Source of the DNA: an uncultured Eubacteriales bacterium
GTDB taxonomy: Bacteria; Bacillota; Clostridia; Lachnospirales; Lachnospiraceae
Assembly: GCA_900314525.1 (NCBI GenBank)
Contig: OMVN01000011.1
Location: forward strand, 1 to 58,684
DNA length: 58,684 nt
Reading direction: 5' to 3'
Of this stretch, positions 43,657 to 53,192 are shown piece after piece. The stretch's first letter is position 1, and each line of letters begins with the position of its first letter. Below the pieces are notes generated by a model that saw nothing but the letters and a program-made list of their open reading frames with translations, was not told where the DNA came from and did no database searches. Made by a program: the position numbers and the translations under genes.

Positions 43657-44520
43657 CTATTTATTTTTCTTTTTTTTTCTGAAAATAAAATTATGAATAC
43701 TTTCAAAATACAGTGCAAAATATGAATTTATCTCGGCACCGATAAACATCAGAAACATGCAAAAATACATCCATAACATAAATAATACTATTGTAGCAAG
43801 ACTTCCGTAAGTATACGAGAAGTTTGAAAAATTATTTATATACAGTGAAAGTATATAGGAAAGCAGTGTCCATGCAATTGCTGAAAAAATGGAACCGGGA
43901 ATAACAACAACAGTTGTGTTTTTTGATGTTATTCGTTCTATTTTATAGACGGCAATAAAAAATAGTGTTAACAGAGCCGTTATAAGTATAATTCGATTAT
44001 CCATAAAGACTGAGATAACTACAGCAGCTTTGGGAAAATCCTTTTCTATGGCATGAAAGATCTGATTTCCAAATACTAATAAAAGCATTGTAATTATAAT
44101 CACCGAAACAAAGATTAGTGTGTACAATGCGGCTATAGTTCTAAACAGAAAATAGTTTCTATTATCTTCATTGTGATAAACGGAGTTCAGACCGTTAATT
44201 ATAGCCATTACACCTTTTGCTGCAGCCCAAACTGTAAGAATTATGGATATTGATAGATATGTTCCGCTGTCTTTTGCAAATAATTCATTTAATATTTCGC
44301 CTATTAAGGGTTCAAAAGGTTTTGGCAGGATATCTATAATTGTTGAGTACAAAAAGTCCTGACTTATTGGTAAAAATCTTACTAGAGTCAGAAGAAGAGA
44401 TAAAAAAGGCATAAATGACATAAATAGAAAGAATGCAGCCTGTGCAGAGTAAGCACCTACATTATCCTTTGTAACGCGGTCGATGAAACCTTTTATCTCA
44501 AGAAAAAATTCAGAAATCAC
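43657..44520 (-). CDS. YihY/BrkB family membrane protein
   Basis: The 287-residue protein has six membrane segments and the family motif NVGAYSAQAAFFLFMSFMPF near the N-terminus, WAAAKGVMAIINGLNSVYH in the middle and YGSLATIVLFMLWMYFCMF near the end. A Lys-rich tail closes it. The family was once annotated as ribonuclease BN, which is incorrect; the transport or structural role is unknown. The start is a GTG at 44520 with AGGAG eight bases upstream on the minus strand. Confidence 0.9.
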   Translation of the reverse strand: MISEFFLEIKGFIDRVTKDNVGAYSAQAAFFLFMSFMPFLSLLLTLVRFLPISQDFLYSTIIDILPKPFEPLIGEILNELFAKDSGTYLSISIILTVWAAAKGVMAIINGLNSVYHNEDNRNYFLFRTIAALYTLIFVSVIIITMLLLVFGNQIFHAIEKDFPKAAVVISVFMDNRIILITALLTLFFIAVYKIERITSKNTTVVVIPGSIFSAIAWTLLSYILSLYINNFSNFSYTYGSLATIVLFMLWMYFCMFLMFIGAEINSYFALYFESIHNFIFRKKKKNK

Positions 44521-44643
44521 TGTATAATCTCCTATTCAAGTTAATTAAATAAAACCTAAAATATTCTATCATGAATATTTTGGTAAAGCAATATAATTAG
44601 AAAGGAATTGTTTAGCTCATTTTAATAAATATGGCAAAGTTAA

Positions 44644-44672
44644 TTGAAAATTATACTAAATTATGAGATAAT
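44644..44672 (+). promoter_or_regulatory. Promoter of the GlgB-like gene
   Basis: TTGAAA (44644-44649), 17 bases and GATAAT (44667-44672), about 40 bases before the start codon. Confidence 0.65.
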
Positions 44673-44714
44673 ATCAATATATTTATGCAAAATAATATTT
44701 GGAGGTACATGTAA

Positions 44715-47216
44715 ATGTTTGATAAACTATATGGGATGATGAATTGGCCTCTTATCGAGGGAATAGAGTACACAGATATTGATAATCCAAGTGATTTGCT
44801 TGGACAACATGTTATAGAAGATGGACTCCTTATACAGTCTTTTGTTCCTGATGCGGATAAGGTTTCCGTAAAATATGCAGGAAAATTATATGAAATGTAT
44901 AAAATGGATGATGACGGTTTTTATGCTACAATATTAGATTCAGATAAAACCGTTAAATATAAACTAGAAATAGAAAAAGATGGAAAGACAACTGAAGTTT
45001 ATGATGCATATTCATTCTATCTTCCAGACAGAATGAGTGATTACAAGAAATTCAATGCTGGAATTGCATATGACGCGTATGAATTTATGGGAGCACATCA
45101 TGTTACTGTATCAGGAGTGGATGGTGTGAGATTTGCAGTATGGGCTCCAAATGCACTTAGAGTTAGTCTTGTGGGTGACTTTAATAACTGGGATGGTCGT
45201 ATATATCAGATGACAAAAGTTGCTGATACTGGTATTTTTGAAATCTTTGTTCCTGAATTAAAGGCTGGATCACTTTATAAATTCGAGATAAAGAAAAAGG
45301 GCGGAGAAAATATATTGAAATCTGACCCATATTCATTTGAAATAGAAAAACAGGAAGATGGTGCTTCAATTGTTCCAGAAAAGAATGATTTTAAATGGAG
45401 CGATGTGTCATGGTTAAAGAAGAGAAATGGTTATAACCCAGCAGCAGAACCAGTATCTATATATCAGATAGGTTCAGGTGACTTTATGACAGATGAAAAA
45501 TCAACATACAGAGATATTGCCAAGAAATTATCTGATTATGTCACAAAGATGGGATATACTCATGTTGAATTCCTTCCAATAGTGAGAGCTGTTGAAGATA
45601 ATGATACATACATTCCAGATTTTATGTATGTAATGGATGATAAATTTGGCACAAAAGAAGACTTTATGTATATGATAGATTATCTTCATTCTAAGGGAAT
45701 AGGTGTAATACTTGACTGGACGCCTACAAGTTTTGCAAATTCACTTAACGGATTATCATATTTTGACGGCTCATGTTTATATGAAAGTGAAAATCCAAAG
45801 AGAGCTATTAATCCTAGAACTGGTGCACATATGTTTAATTATGGCAGAGCAGAGGTAACTAATTATCTTTTAGCGAATGCCTTTATGTTAATTGACTCAT
45901 ATCATATTGATGGATTAAATATAGTAAATATACCAGAGATGCTTTATCATGATTACAACAGAAATCCTGGTGAATGGGAGTCAAATATTTATGGTGGAAC
46001 TCAGAATCTTGAGGCTATTGAGTTTTTAAAACATTTCAATTCAATAATTCACAAATTAAGAGAAGGCGTAATTACTATCACAGATGATAATTCTGGATTC
46101 CCTGATATGACTGGTGTGGTAAGCGAGGAATGTATAGGTTTTGATCTTAAATTTAACAATGAATGGAAAAATGATTTCTTAGGATATATGGCTGTACCAG
46201 CATATTTAAGAGAATCAAGATATAATGAGTTATCTCTTAGTATGGTATACCAGTACAGTGATAATTTTGTAGTTGGATTTAATTCAAAAGAATTTGCAAA
46301 TGGAAACCAGTCTATGATTAGCAGAATGGCAGGAGAGACAGAGGAGCGTAAGTTCAACAATATGAAGCTTGCCATTTCTTACGAATATGTGTATCCTGGC
46401 AAGAAACTTATATTTGCAGGACAGGACATGGCAACATATGAAGAATGGAACAAAGAAAAACCTCTTAATTTTGACATTTTAGAAGAAGATAAATTTAAGA
46501 ATATAAACAATTTAGTTAAAGAATTAAATAAATTATATGCAGGTGAGAAAGCACTGTTCGAACTTGACAATGATGCGGAAGGATTTGAGTGGATAAATAA
46601 TATTTCTGCAAGAGAGAGTGTACTTACTTTTGTAAGAAGAGGTAAGAATCCTGATGATATGCTTTTAGTTGCATGTAATTTTGATGCAGTAGATAGATCA
46701 GATTATAAGATTGGAGTTCCTTTAAGAGGTAAATACAAAGAGATATTTAACTCGGATAGCAAGAATTTTGGTGGTAATGGATTTGTAAACCCTAGATTAA
46801 AGCAGTCAAAGACAGATGAGTGTGATGGCAGGGAAGAATCTGTTAGAGTTAATCTCGCTGGACTTAGCGTCTCTGTATTTAAGTTCTCAAAAGCAGATGT
46901 AAAATTAGCTGATAACAAGACAGCAAAGGCAAATACAAAGACTGTTACAAAGAAAGCTGCAGAAACAAAGGATACAAAGAAAGAACCTGTAAAAAAGCCA
47001 ACAACAAGAAAAAAAGCTTCTGCAAAGAAAACTGTTGATAAAAAAGATACAGTTAAGCCAGAAGTAACAACAGAAGTTAAGTCAGAGTTACCAAAAAAGG
47101 AAGCAGCAAAGACAGTAACTGTAAAAAAAGAAGCAACAGTGAAAAAAACATCAGCAGTAAAAAAAACAGAAGCTAAAAAGACAGTAAAAGAGACAAAAAA
47201 TAAGACAGCTAAATAA
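44715..47216 (+). CDS. GlgB-like (GH13) pseudoenzyme with lysine-rich tail
   Basis: The 833-residue protein has the domain order of a glycogen branching enzyme: a CBM48-like N1 module (1-100), a second CBM48 (FAVWAPNALRVSLVGDFNNW, about 135-220), a GH13 barrel and an all-beta C domain. The catalytic residues are missing. Region I reads DWTPTSF instead of DWVPAHF; region II reads DGLNIVNI (399-406), with Val404 at the nucleophile Asp and Asn402 at its Arg; region III has TDD (Asp457) for AEE; region IV has DN (516-517) for HD. The GSWGYQ segment is gone. Residues from about 727 form a Lys/Ala/Thr-rich tail. It probably binds glucan without cleaving it; this is inference. RBS TGGAGG. Confidence 0.88.
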   Translation: MFDKLYGMMNWPLIEGIEYTDIDNPSDLLGQHVIEDGLLIQSFVPDADKVSVKYAGKLYEMYKMDDDGFYATILDSDKTVKYKLEIEKDGKTTEVYDAYSFYLPDRMSDYKKFNAGIAYDAYEFMGAHHVTVSGVDGVRFAVWAPNALRVSLVGDFNNWDGRIYQMTKVADTGIFEIFVPELKAGSLYKFEIKKKGGENILKSDPYSFEIEKQEDGASIVPEKNDFKWSDVSWLKKRNGYNPAAEPVSIYQIGSGDFMTDEKSTYRDIAKKLSDYVTKMGYTHVEFLPIVRAVEDNDTYIPDFMYVMDDKFGTKEDFMYMIDYLHSKGIGVILDWTPTSFANSLNGLSYFDGSCLYESENPKRAINPRTGAHMFNYGRAEVTNYLLANAFMLIDSYHIDGLNIVNIPEMLYHDYNRNPGEWESNIYGGTQNLEAIEFLKHFNSIIHKLREGVITITDDNSGFPDMTGVVSEECIGFDLKFNNEWKNDFLGYMAVPAYLRESRYNELSLSMVYQYSDNFVVGFNSKEFANGNQSMISRMAGETEERKFNNMKLAISYEYVYPGKKLIFAGQDMATYEEWNKEKPLNFDILEEDKFKNINNLVKELNKLYAGEKALFELDNDAEGFEWINNISARESVLTFVRRGKNPDDMLLVACNFDAVDRSDYKIGVPLRGKYKEIFNSDSKNFGGNGFVNPRLKQSKTDECDGREESVRVNLAGLSVSVFKFSKADVKLADNKTAKANTKTVTKKAAETKDTKKEPVKKPTTRKKASAKKTVDKKDTVKPEVTTEVKSELPKKEAAKTVTVKKEATVKKTSAVKKTEAKKTVKETKNKTAK

Positions 47217-47231
47217 TATGGAGATTTATAT

Positions 47232-48167
47232 ATGTTACCTGTAAATGTGCTTTTAGAAGCAGCGACAGAAGTTACAACGGAAACTACGGCACAGATAGAA
47301 GAAACAACGGGATTTGTTCAAGATCCTGCTAAAACAGTAGAAAAAGCAAGTAAAATAATAACAGAGTTTAATAAGATACTGCCAACAATAATAAATTTTG
47401 GTATTAATCTATTAATTGCACTTATTATATTTATTGTAGGAAGATTTTTTATTAAATTTTTACTTAAGGTTACTAGAAGATTTTTAGAAAGAACGCGATT
47501 AGAAGTCACAGTACTGAGATTTTTAATATCTTTAGAGAGAGCAATATGTTATGTTATCCTTGTTATGATAATGCTTGAGACTGTTGGCATTAAAACCACA
47601 TCATTTCTTGCTCTGCTTACAACTACAGGTCTGGCAGCAGGTCTTGCACTGCAAGGAAGTTTATCAAATTTTGCCGGTGGAGTACTGATATTGATTATTA
47701 AACCATTTAAAGTTGGAGATTATATAGAGTGTGTTGATATGGAAGGAACAGTTGAAAAAATTGATTTGTTCTATACATCATTAATTAGTTATGATAACAG
47801 ACTAAAAGTTATACCAAATGGTATTTTATCAAATAACACAATCTGCAACTGGACTGCATTTGATATTAGAAGAGTTGATTTCAAGTTTGGTGTGAGTTAC
47901 GACACCGATATAACAAAGGCAAGAAAGGCAATTGAAAGTGCTGCCTCTAAATGTGAAAAACTTTTTAAGGATAAACCAATAAAGACATTTGTATCAAGTC
48001 TTGATGAGAGTCAGGTGACTCTAGGACTTTTTGTATGGGCAAAGTGTGACAACTATTGGGATGTTAAGTTTGAAATAAATGAATCAGTAAAGAATAAACT
48101 TGATGAAGAGGGTATAGAAATACCATTTAATCAGATTGTAGTACATAATGTAAAAGATGGTGAATAA
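47232..48167 (+). CDS. mscS: Small-conductance mechanosensitive channel (MscS family)
   Basis: The 311-residue protein has a poorly conserved Thr/Glu-rich N-terminus, three membrane segments (about 52-77, 97-118, 123-150), and the pore helix region TTTGLAAGLALQGSLSNFAGG followed by the beta-domain IKPFKVGDYIECVDMEGTVEKI and VIPNGILSNNTICNW. It opens on membrane tension to release solutes during osmotic downshock. It starts 15 bases after the GlgB-like gene with GGAG, so both may be transcribed together, ending at the bidirectional terminator. Confidence 0.94.
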   Translation: MLPVNVLLEAATEVTTETTAQIEETTGFVQDPAKTVEKASKIITEFNKILPTIINFGINLLIALIIFIVGRFFIKFLLKVTRRFLERTRLEVTVLRFLISLERAICYVILVMIMLETVGIKTTSFLALLTTTGLAAGLALQGSLSNFAGGVLILIIKPFKVGDYIECVDMEGTVEKIDLFYTSLISYDNRLKVIPNGILSNNTICNWTAFDIRRVDFKFGVSYDTDITKARKAIESAASKCEKLFKDKPIKTFVSSLDESQVTLGLFVWAKCDNYWDVKFEINESVKNKLDEEGIEIPFNQIVVHNVKDGE

Positions 48168-48181
48168 AAACAGATTTTAAT

Positions 48182-48233
48182 AAAAAAACCATAACTTAAG
48201 GAATAATATGATTCCATAAGTTATGGTTTTTTT
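48182..48233. terminator. Bidirectional terminator between mscS and argH
   Basis: AAAAAAACCATAACTTA pairs with TAAGTTATGGTTTTTTT, and an inner GGAAT/ATTCC extends the stem. A and T runs flank both sides, serving the convergent genes. Confidence 0.92.
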
Positions 48234-48247
48234 AATGTATAGTAATT

Positions 48248-49624
48248 CTAAGATTCTGCCAGATATTTCTCGTTAATTTTAATTACGTTTTCCATTGCCT
48301 TTATACCAGGAGCACCTATGGTTAAACGTTTTTCAACACATGTCTTCATACTGATTGCTTCGTATATATCTTCCTCAAATACTGGGCTGATTGCCTTGAA
48401 TTCATCAAGAGACATATCGTCAAGAGCAATTCCCTTATCAATGCAGAATAATACAAGCTGACCAACAATGCCGTGAGCATCTCTGAATGGTACTCCGTGA
48501 TTTACGAGATAATCTGCAGCATCAGTTGCATTTGTGAATCCGTTCTTTGCACTGTTTTCCATAATATCTTTATTGAATTTCATAGTAGCTATCATGCCAG
48601 TGAACAAGCTAATACAGCCTTTAACTGTATCAATAGCATCAAAAGTTAATTCTTTATCTTCCTGCATATCCTTATTATATGCAAGTGGAAGACCCTTCAT
48701 TGTAGTTAATATTGACATTAATGCACCGTAAACTCTGCCAGTCTTACCCCTAACAAGTTCTGCAATGTCAGGATTTTTCTTCTGAGGCATGATACTGCTG
48801 CCTGTGCTGTACGAATCATCTATTTCAACAAATCTGTATTCATTAGTATTCCAGATTATAATTTCTTCACTGAATCTACTTAAATGCATCATAATGGTTG
48901 AGAGTGCACTTAAAAATTCAATAACATAATCCCTGTCTGCAACTGAATCCATACTATTTAATGTTGGTCCGTCAAAATCAAGTAATTTTGCTGTAAGTTC
49001 TCTGTCTAATGGATATGTAGTACCAGCAAGGGCACCTGAACCTAATGGGCAATAGTTCATTCTCTTGTATATATCTGAAAGTCTCTGTCTGTCTCTCTTG
49101 AACATCTCAAAATATGCACCAAAGTGATGAGCCAATGTGATTGGCTGTGCTTTTTGGAGATGTGTAAATCCTGGCATAAAAGTAGCAGTATTATCTTTCA
49201 TTATCAAAAGAATTTCATTTAAAAGAGCTTTCAGAAGTTCATCTGTTTCCTTAACTTCATCTCTTGTATAAAGTTTCATATCAAGTGCAACCTGGTCATT
49301 ACGACTTCTGCCTGTGTGAAGCTTTTTGCCTGTATCACCGATTCGCTCAATTAATGTTTGTTCTACAAAACTGTGTATATCTTCAGCAGTAGGATCAATC
49401 TCTAAATTTCCTGATTCAACATCATTTAAAATTCCTGTTAAACCTTCTACAATTTTATCTTTTTCCTCATCAGTCAATATTCCTGAAGAAGCTAACATTG
49501 TAACGTGTGCAATGCTTCCTCTGATATCCTGTTTATAAAATTTCTGATCAAATGAAATTGATGCATTAAAATTATGAACTAATGCATTTTCTTCTTTGGT
49601 GAAACGTCCACCCCATAATTTCAT
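48248..49624 (-). CDS. argH: Argininosuccinate lyase
   Basis: ArgH splits argininosuccinate into arginine and fumarate. The 458-residue protein starts [20 protein letters not shown], has [30 protein letters not shown], the superfamily signature [12 protein letters not shown] with the catalytic Ser, and [10 protein letters not shown]. All family regions are present. No argG or other arg gene lies nearby. The ATG at 49624 follows GGCAGGA on the minus strand; a terminator separates it from htpG. Confidence 0.97.
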   Translation of the reverse strand: MKLWGGRFTKEENALVHNFNASISFDQKFYKQDIRGSIAHVTMLASSGILTDEEKDKIVEGLTGILNDVESGNLEIDPTAEDIHSFVEQTLIERIGDTGKKLHTGRSRNDQVALDMKLYTRDEVKETDELLKALLNEILLIMKDNTATFMPGFTHLQKAQPITLAHHFGAYFEMFKRDRQRLSDIYKRMNYCPLGSGALAGTTYPLDRELTAKLLDFDGPTLNSMDSVADRDYVIEFLSALSTIMMHLSRFSEEIIIWNTNEYRFVEIDDSYSTGSSIMPQKKNPDIAELVRGKTGRVYGALMSILTTMKGLPLAYNKDMQEDKELTFDAIDTVKGCISLFTGMIATMKFNKDIMENSAKNGFTNATDAADYLVNHGVPFRDAHGIVGQLVLFCIDKGIALDDMSLDEFKAISPVFEEDIYEAISMKTCVEKRLTIGAPGIKAMENVIKINEKYLAES

Positions 49625-49687
49625 ACTAAAATCCTGCCTTTCGTAAATTAATCAAGACGATTATAACATAAAATGACAAAACTGTGT

Positions 49688-49721
49688 AAAAAAAATCCGG
49701 TATTTGGGTAAATACCGGATT
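49688..49721 (-). terminator. Intrinsic terminator after htpG
   Basis: On the minus strand AATCCGGTATTT pairs with AAATACCGGATT around ACCC, followed by a run of T (49688-49695 complement). Confidence 0.92.
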
Positions 49722-49733
49722 ATAAATTTATTA

Positions 49734-51731
49734 TTATTTAGTAAGTAAAGTCATTATCTTATTACTGCGCTCTATAAACTTAGTCATTTCATCTGGACTT
49801 AACTGTTTATGGCTGATTAATGCAAGGTCAAAGAGCTGCTCACAAATCATGTTTGTGTTTTCGTTTTCTTTGTTATTTAGTACATATTTAACAAGACTGT
49901 TATTTGCATTTAATACAAGAGTAATGCTGTTGTCCATTGGCATTCCCATACCTGCCATTCCGTACATTTTCATCATATCCTGCATACGTCTGTTTTCCTC
50001 AGACATTGTAACCATAGAAGAAATATTTTCGTTTTTAAGTGACTCAACTTTAACGTCAAGATTCTTATTATTTAATGCATTCTGGAATATTTCTGTAAGA
50101 GATTTTGCATTTTCTTTGAATTCATCACTTTCAGTATCCATAGAGCTATCTTTGAATGATTCATTTAAATCAGAATCTATTCTTAAGAATTTAACACCTT
50201 CATTTTTTCTTTCAAGGTGTGTGATAAATGGTTCATCAATGCTGTGACCAAGCATTACCGCATCAATTTTTTCCTCACGGAACATATTAATATACTGGCT
50301 CTGGGCAACTTCATCTGTGTAATAGAAGATAGTGTCTTTGTGTTTTTCTTCGTTTTCTTTGAGAGCTTCAACAAGTGTGAGATATTTGCCATCTAAGTTC
50401 TTGAATAAGATGTAATCATTTATCTTTTCACAGAATTTTTCATCTTTTAAGCAGCCATATTTGATAAATGGGCTAATATCATCCCAGTACTTTTCGTAGG
50501 ACTCCTTATCAGTTTTACACATACCAGTTAACTTATCGGCAACTTTCTTTGTGATGTAGTCGGAAATTTTCTTTACGAAGCCATCATTCTGAAGGGCACT
50601 TCTTGAAACGTTAAGAGGTAAATCGGGACAGTCAATAACACCCTTTAATAACATAAGAAATTCTGGAATTACTTCTTTGATATTATCAGCGATAAATACC
50701 TGATTGTTATATAATTTTATTGTTCCCTCTATAGTGTCGTACTGTGTATTCAATTTAGGGAAGTAAAGGATACCTTTTAAGTTAAATGGATAGTCCATGT
50801 TAAGGTGTATCCAGAAAAGTGGTTCTTTGTAATCTGCAAATACTTTGGTATAGAAAGATTTGTAATCCTCGTCTGTACATTCATTAGGATGTTTTGTCCA
50901 AAGAGGAGTAGTATCATTAATTGCTACTGGACGTTTCAAAATCTTAGCCATATTTCTGGCAGGAGATATTTCTTTCATCTCTTTAGATCCATCTTCTTTT
51001 GTAACTTCTTCTGTCTTTGCCTCTTCAGTGTATTTTTCTATTACAGTGTCCTTATCAGTAACCTTATCTTCTTCGATATTTTCGTATTGAGGCTCAGCCT
51101 TTGCATCTTCAAGATAGATTTCAGTTGGCATGAAAGAACAGTATTTTGAAATTACTTCGTTTGCACGATAATTGTTGGCAAATTCAAGACTTTCTTCATT
51201 TAAATAAAGAGTAATAGTAGTACCACGCTCTGTTTTGTCAGAATCACTCATATCAAATTCTGTACCACCATCACATTCCCAGTGAACAGCTTTTGCGCCA
51301 TCTTTGTAAGAAAGTGTATCAATAGTTACCTTGTCTGAAACCATGAAAGCAGAGTAAAAACCAAGACCAAAATGACCAATAATCTGATCTTCATTTGTCT
51401 TGTCTTTGTATTCATTTAAGAATGCTTCAACACCTGAGAAAGCAATCTGGTTAATGTATTCGTTTACTTCGTCAGCTGTCATACCGATACCATTATCAAT
51501 AAAAGTAAGTGTTTTATCCTCTGAGTTAGTTACTACTTTAACTTTAAACTCAGTATCAGAGGGGATAGAGTATTCACCCATCATATCAAGTTTCTTTAAT
51601 TTAGTAATTGCATCGCAGCCGTTAGATATTAATTCTCTGAAAAATATATCATGGTCTGAGTATAACCATTTCTTTATAATAGGGAAAATATTCTCGCTGT
51701 TAATTGAAAGATTTCCATGTGTATTAGCCAT
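49734..51731 (-). CDS. htpG: Molecular chaperone HtpG (Hsp90)
   Basis: The 665-residue chaperone has the GHKL ATPase motifs FFRELISNGCDAITKL, DNGIGM and IGHFGLGFYSAFMV, followed by the middle domain (LFWIHLNMDYPFNLKGILYF, LPLNVSRSALQ) and the dimerisation domain. A charged linker of Glu, Lys and Thr lies at about residues 220-260. The ATG at 51731 follows GGAGG with nine-base spacing; an earlier in-frame start at 51746 lies before that site. A sigma-A promoter and a perfect CIRCE site lie upstream, so HrcA control is expected. Confidence 0.97.
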   Translation of the reverse strand: MANTHGNLSINSENIFPIIKKWLYSDHDIFFRELISNGCDAITKLKKLDMMGEYSIPSDTEFKVKVVTNSEDKTLTFIDNGIGMTADEVNEYINQIAFSGVEAFLNEYKDKTNEDQIIGHFGLGFYSAFMVSDKVTIDTLSYKDGAKAVHWECDGGTEFDMSDSDKTERGTTITLYLNEESLEFANNYRANEVISKYCSFMPTEIYLEDAKAEPQYENIEEDKVTDKDTVIEKYTEEAKTEEVTKEDGSKEMKEISPARNMAKILKRPVAINDTTPLWTKHPNECTDEDYKSFYTKVFADYKEPLFWIHLNMDYPFNLKGILYFPKLNTQYDTIEGTIKLYNNQVFIADNIKEVIPEFLMLLKGVIDCPDLPLNVSRSALQNDGFVKKISDYITKKVADKLTGMCKTDKESYEKYWDDISPFIKYGCLKDEKFCEKINDYILFKNLDGKYLTLVEALKENEEKHKDTIFYYTDEVAQSQYINMFREEKIDAVMLGHSIDEPFITHLERKNEGVKFLRIDSDLNESFKDSSMDTESDEFKENAKSLTEIFQNALNNKNLDVKVESLKNENISSMVTMSEENRRMQDMMKMYGMAGMGMPMDNSITLVLNANNSLVKYVLNNKENENTNMICEQLFDLALISHKQLSPDEMTKFIERSNKIMTLLTK

Positions 51732-51773
51732 TATTATTACCTCCAAAACTATAATAATTTATCTCTAGGGGTA

Positions 51774-51802
51774 ATTCTAATACGGTAAAAATAAAAAGTC
51801 AA
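51774..51802 (-). promoter_or_regulatory. Sigma-A promoter of htpG
   Basis: On the minus strand TTGACT (51802-51797), 17 bases and TAGAAT (51779-51774). The CIRCE element starts eight bases upstream of the -35. Confidence 0.85.
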
Positions 51803-51809
51803 GAGAAAA

Positions 51810-51836
51810 TTAGCACTCTATCAAAAAGAGTGCTAA
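51810..51836. promoter_or_regulatory. CIRCE element (HrcA operator)
   Basis: TTAGCACTC (51810-51818), nine bases, GAGTGCTAA (51828-51836): a perfect match to the CIRCE consensus bound by the heat-shock repressor HrcA. The right half contains the stop codon of the adjacent minus-strand gene (51833-51835). Confidence 0.95.
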
Positions 51837-52312
51837 CAAAAATCAGAAAGGAGATTTAGAATGTAAGAATCATAGGATTTTTCTAAGGATTTATCTAATG
51901 TAAACACTTTTAATGAGCAACCAGTTGTAATAGTAACCTGGCCATTTTCATATGAGATGTTTAAATATAATTCGTTTACATTATCAGATATGAAATCTAT
52001 CTTATTATCAGAAATAATCTGACGTATTATCTGTTTATCAAGGGCGAATATTATTTTGAATTTTACAGGTGGTTTTGTACCCTTAATGATATTAAAACAA
52101 ATTGGACGCAGATCTTTCCATTGTGAAAATTTTTTTTCTGATAAATCACAAAATTCTTCTTCAGAATAGAAATACTTATTTAGATGACCATCAATGGTGA
52201 AAGTGTTATAAGTCTTTATACTTGCCTCAGCAGTTAGAAAATTGTCAAAAAATGTATCTATAAATAATTTTGACATAAAATCATGAGTATTATTTATTTT
52301 TTCTGAAATCAT
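51833..52312 (-). CDS. DUF5721-like protein
   Basis: The 159-residue protein reads NTHDFMSKLFIDTFFDNFL, then EASIKTYNTFTIDGHLNKYF and WKDLRPICFNIIKGTKPP, and VKFKIIFAL. This pattern recalls DUF5721, a family of about 160 residues I know from Lachnospiraceae; no function is established. The ATG at 52312 follows TGAGGAAGG on the minus strand. Its stop codon lies in the CIRCE site of htpG, so read-through transcription into htpG is possible and HrcA could also act as a roadblock. Confidence 0.75.
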   Translation of the reverse strand: MISEKINNTHDFMSKLFIDTFFDNFLTAEASIKTYNTFTIDGHLNKYFYSEEEFCDLSEKKFSQWKDLRPICFNIIKGTKPPVKFKIIFALDKQIIRQIISDNKIDFISDNVNELYLNISYENGQVTITTGCSLKVFTLDKSLEKSYDSYILNLLSDFC

Positions 52313-52389
52313 TTTGTACCTTCCTCACACATTATATTCATTTATTTTACCATATCTTATGATTAAATCAATCAGTGATATGTTATCTG

Positions 52390-52418
52390 TTGCAGAAATC
52401 GGTATTTAGTGTTATATT
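52390..52418 (+). promoter_or_regulatory. Promoter of the purO-AICAR transformylase pair
   Basis: TTGCAG (52390-52395), 17 bases and TATATT (52413-52418). No purine riboswitch is visible in the short leader. Confidence 0.65.
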
Positions 52419-52461
52419 CATAGTGATAAATATTCGTTTATTCAAAGGAGGATAACAAATA

Positions 52462-53175
52462 ATGAAAATGATTTCTGTTTCAAAGGAATTACAGGAGAAT
52501 TCTTATCCTGGCAGAGGAATTATTATTGGAAAGACAAAGGACGGAAGCAAAGCAGTAACAGCTTATTTTATCATGGGCAGAAGCGAGAACAGTCGTAACA
52601 GAGTGTTTGTAACAGAGGACGAAGGAATTCGCACACAGGCATTTGATCCATCAAAATTAAGTGATCCTAGCCTTATAATTTATGCACCAGTAAGAGTTCT
52701 TGGTAATTTTACTATTGTTACCAATGGTGATCAGACAGATACTGTTTACGATGGAATGAAACAGGGAATGAGCTTTGAAGAATCATTGAGAAGCAGAGAG
52801 TTTGAACCAGATGCACCTAATTATACACCTAGAATTTCAGGATTATTACATGTTGAAAACGGAAGTTTTAACTATGCAATGTCAATTTTAAAGAGCAATA
52901 ATGGTAATCCAGATCAGTGTAACAGATATACATTTGCATATAGCAATCCAGTAAACGGAGAAGGCCACTTCATTCACACATATATGGGTGACGGAAATCC
53001 ACTTCCAAGTTTTGAGGGAGAACCTGAACTTGTTGAAATTAGCGATTCTATAGATGAATACACAGATATGTTATGGAATTCATTAAATCAGGACAACAAG
53101 GTTTCATTATTTGTAAGATATATAGATATAGCTACAGGCAAATATGAGAGCAAGATTGTAAATAAGAATAAATAA
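52462..53175 (+). CDS. IMP cyclohydrolase (PurO type)
   Basis: The enzyme closes FAICAR to IMP, the last step of purine synthesis. The 237-residue protein shows NSYPGRGIIIGKTKDGSKAV, AYFIMGRSENSRNRVF, YAPVRVLGNFTIVTNGDQTD and ISGLLHVENGSFNYAMSILK, characteristic of the IMP_cyclohyd (PurO) fold first known from archaea. The next gene provides the preceding transformylase step, so together they replace the bifunctional PurH. The ATG at 52462 follows AAAGGAGG with ten-base spacing. Confidence 0.9.
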   Translation: MKMISVSKELQENSYPGRGIIIGKTKDGSKAVTAYFIMGRSENSRNRVFVTEDEGIRTQAFDPSKLSDPSLIIYAPVRVLGNFTIVTNGDQTDTVYDGMKQGMSFEESLRSREFEPDAPNYTPRISGLLHVENGSFNYAMSILKSNNGNPDQCNRYTFAYSNPVNGEGHFIHTYMGDGNPLPSFEGEPELVEISDSIDEYTDMLWNSLNQDNKVSLFVRYIDIATGKYESKIVNKNK

Positions 53176-53192
53176 TACAAAAGGAGATTTTC

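Noticed and set aside
44715-47216. Functional glycogen branching enzyme
   Set aside because: Domain order fits, but all catalytic GH13 positions differ, so activity is not expected.
52313-52461. Purine riboswitch before purO
   Set aside because: The promoter lies about 45 bases before the start and the remaining leader has no three-way junction.
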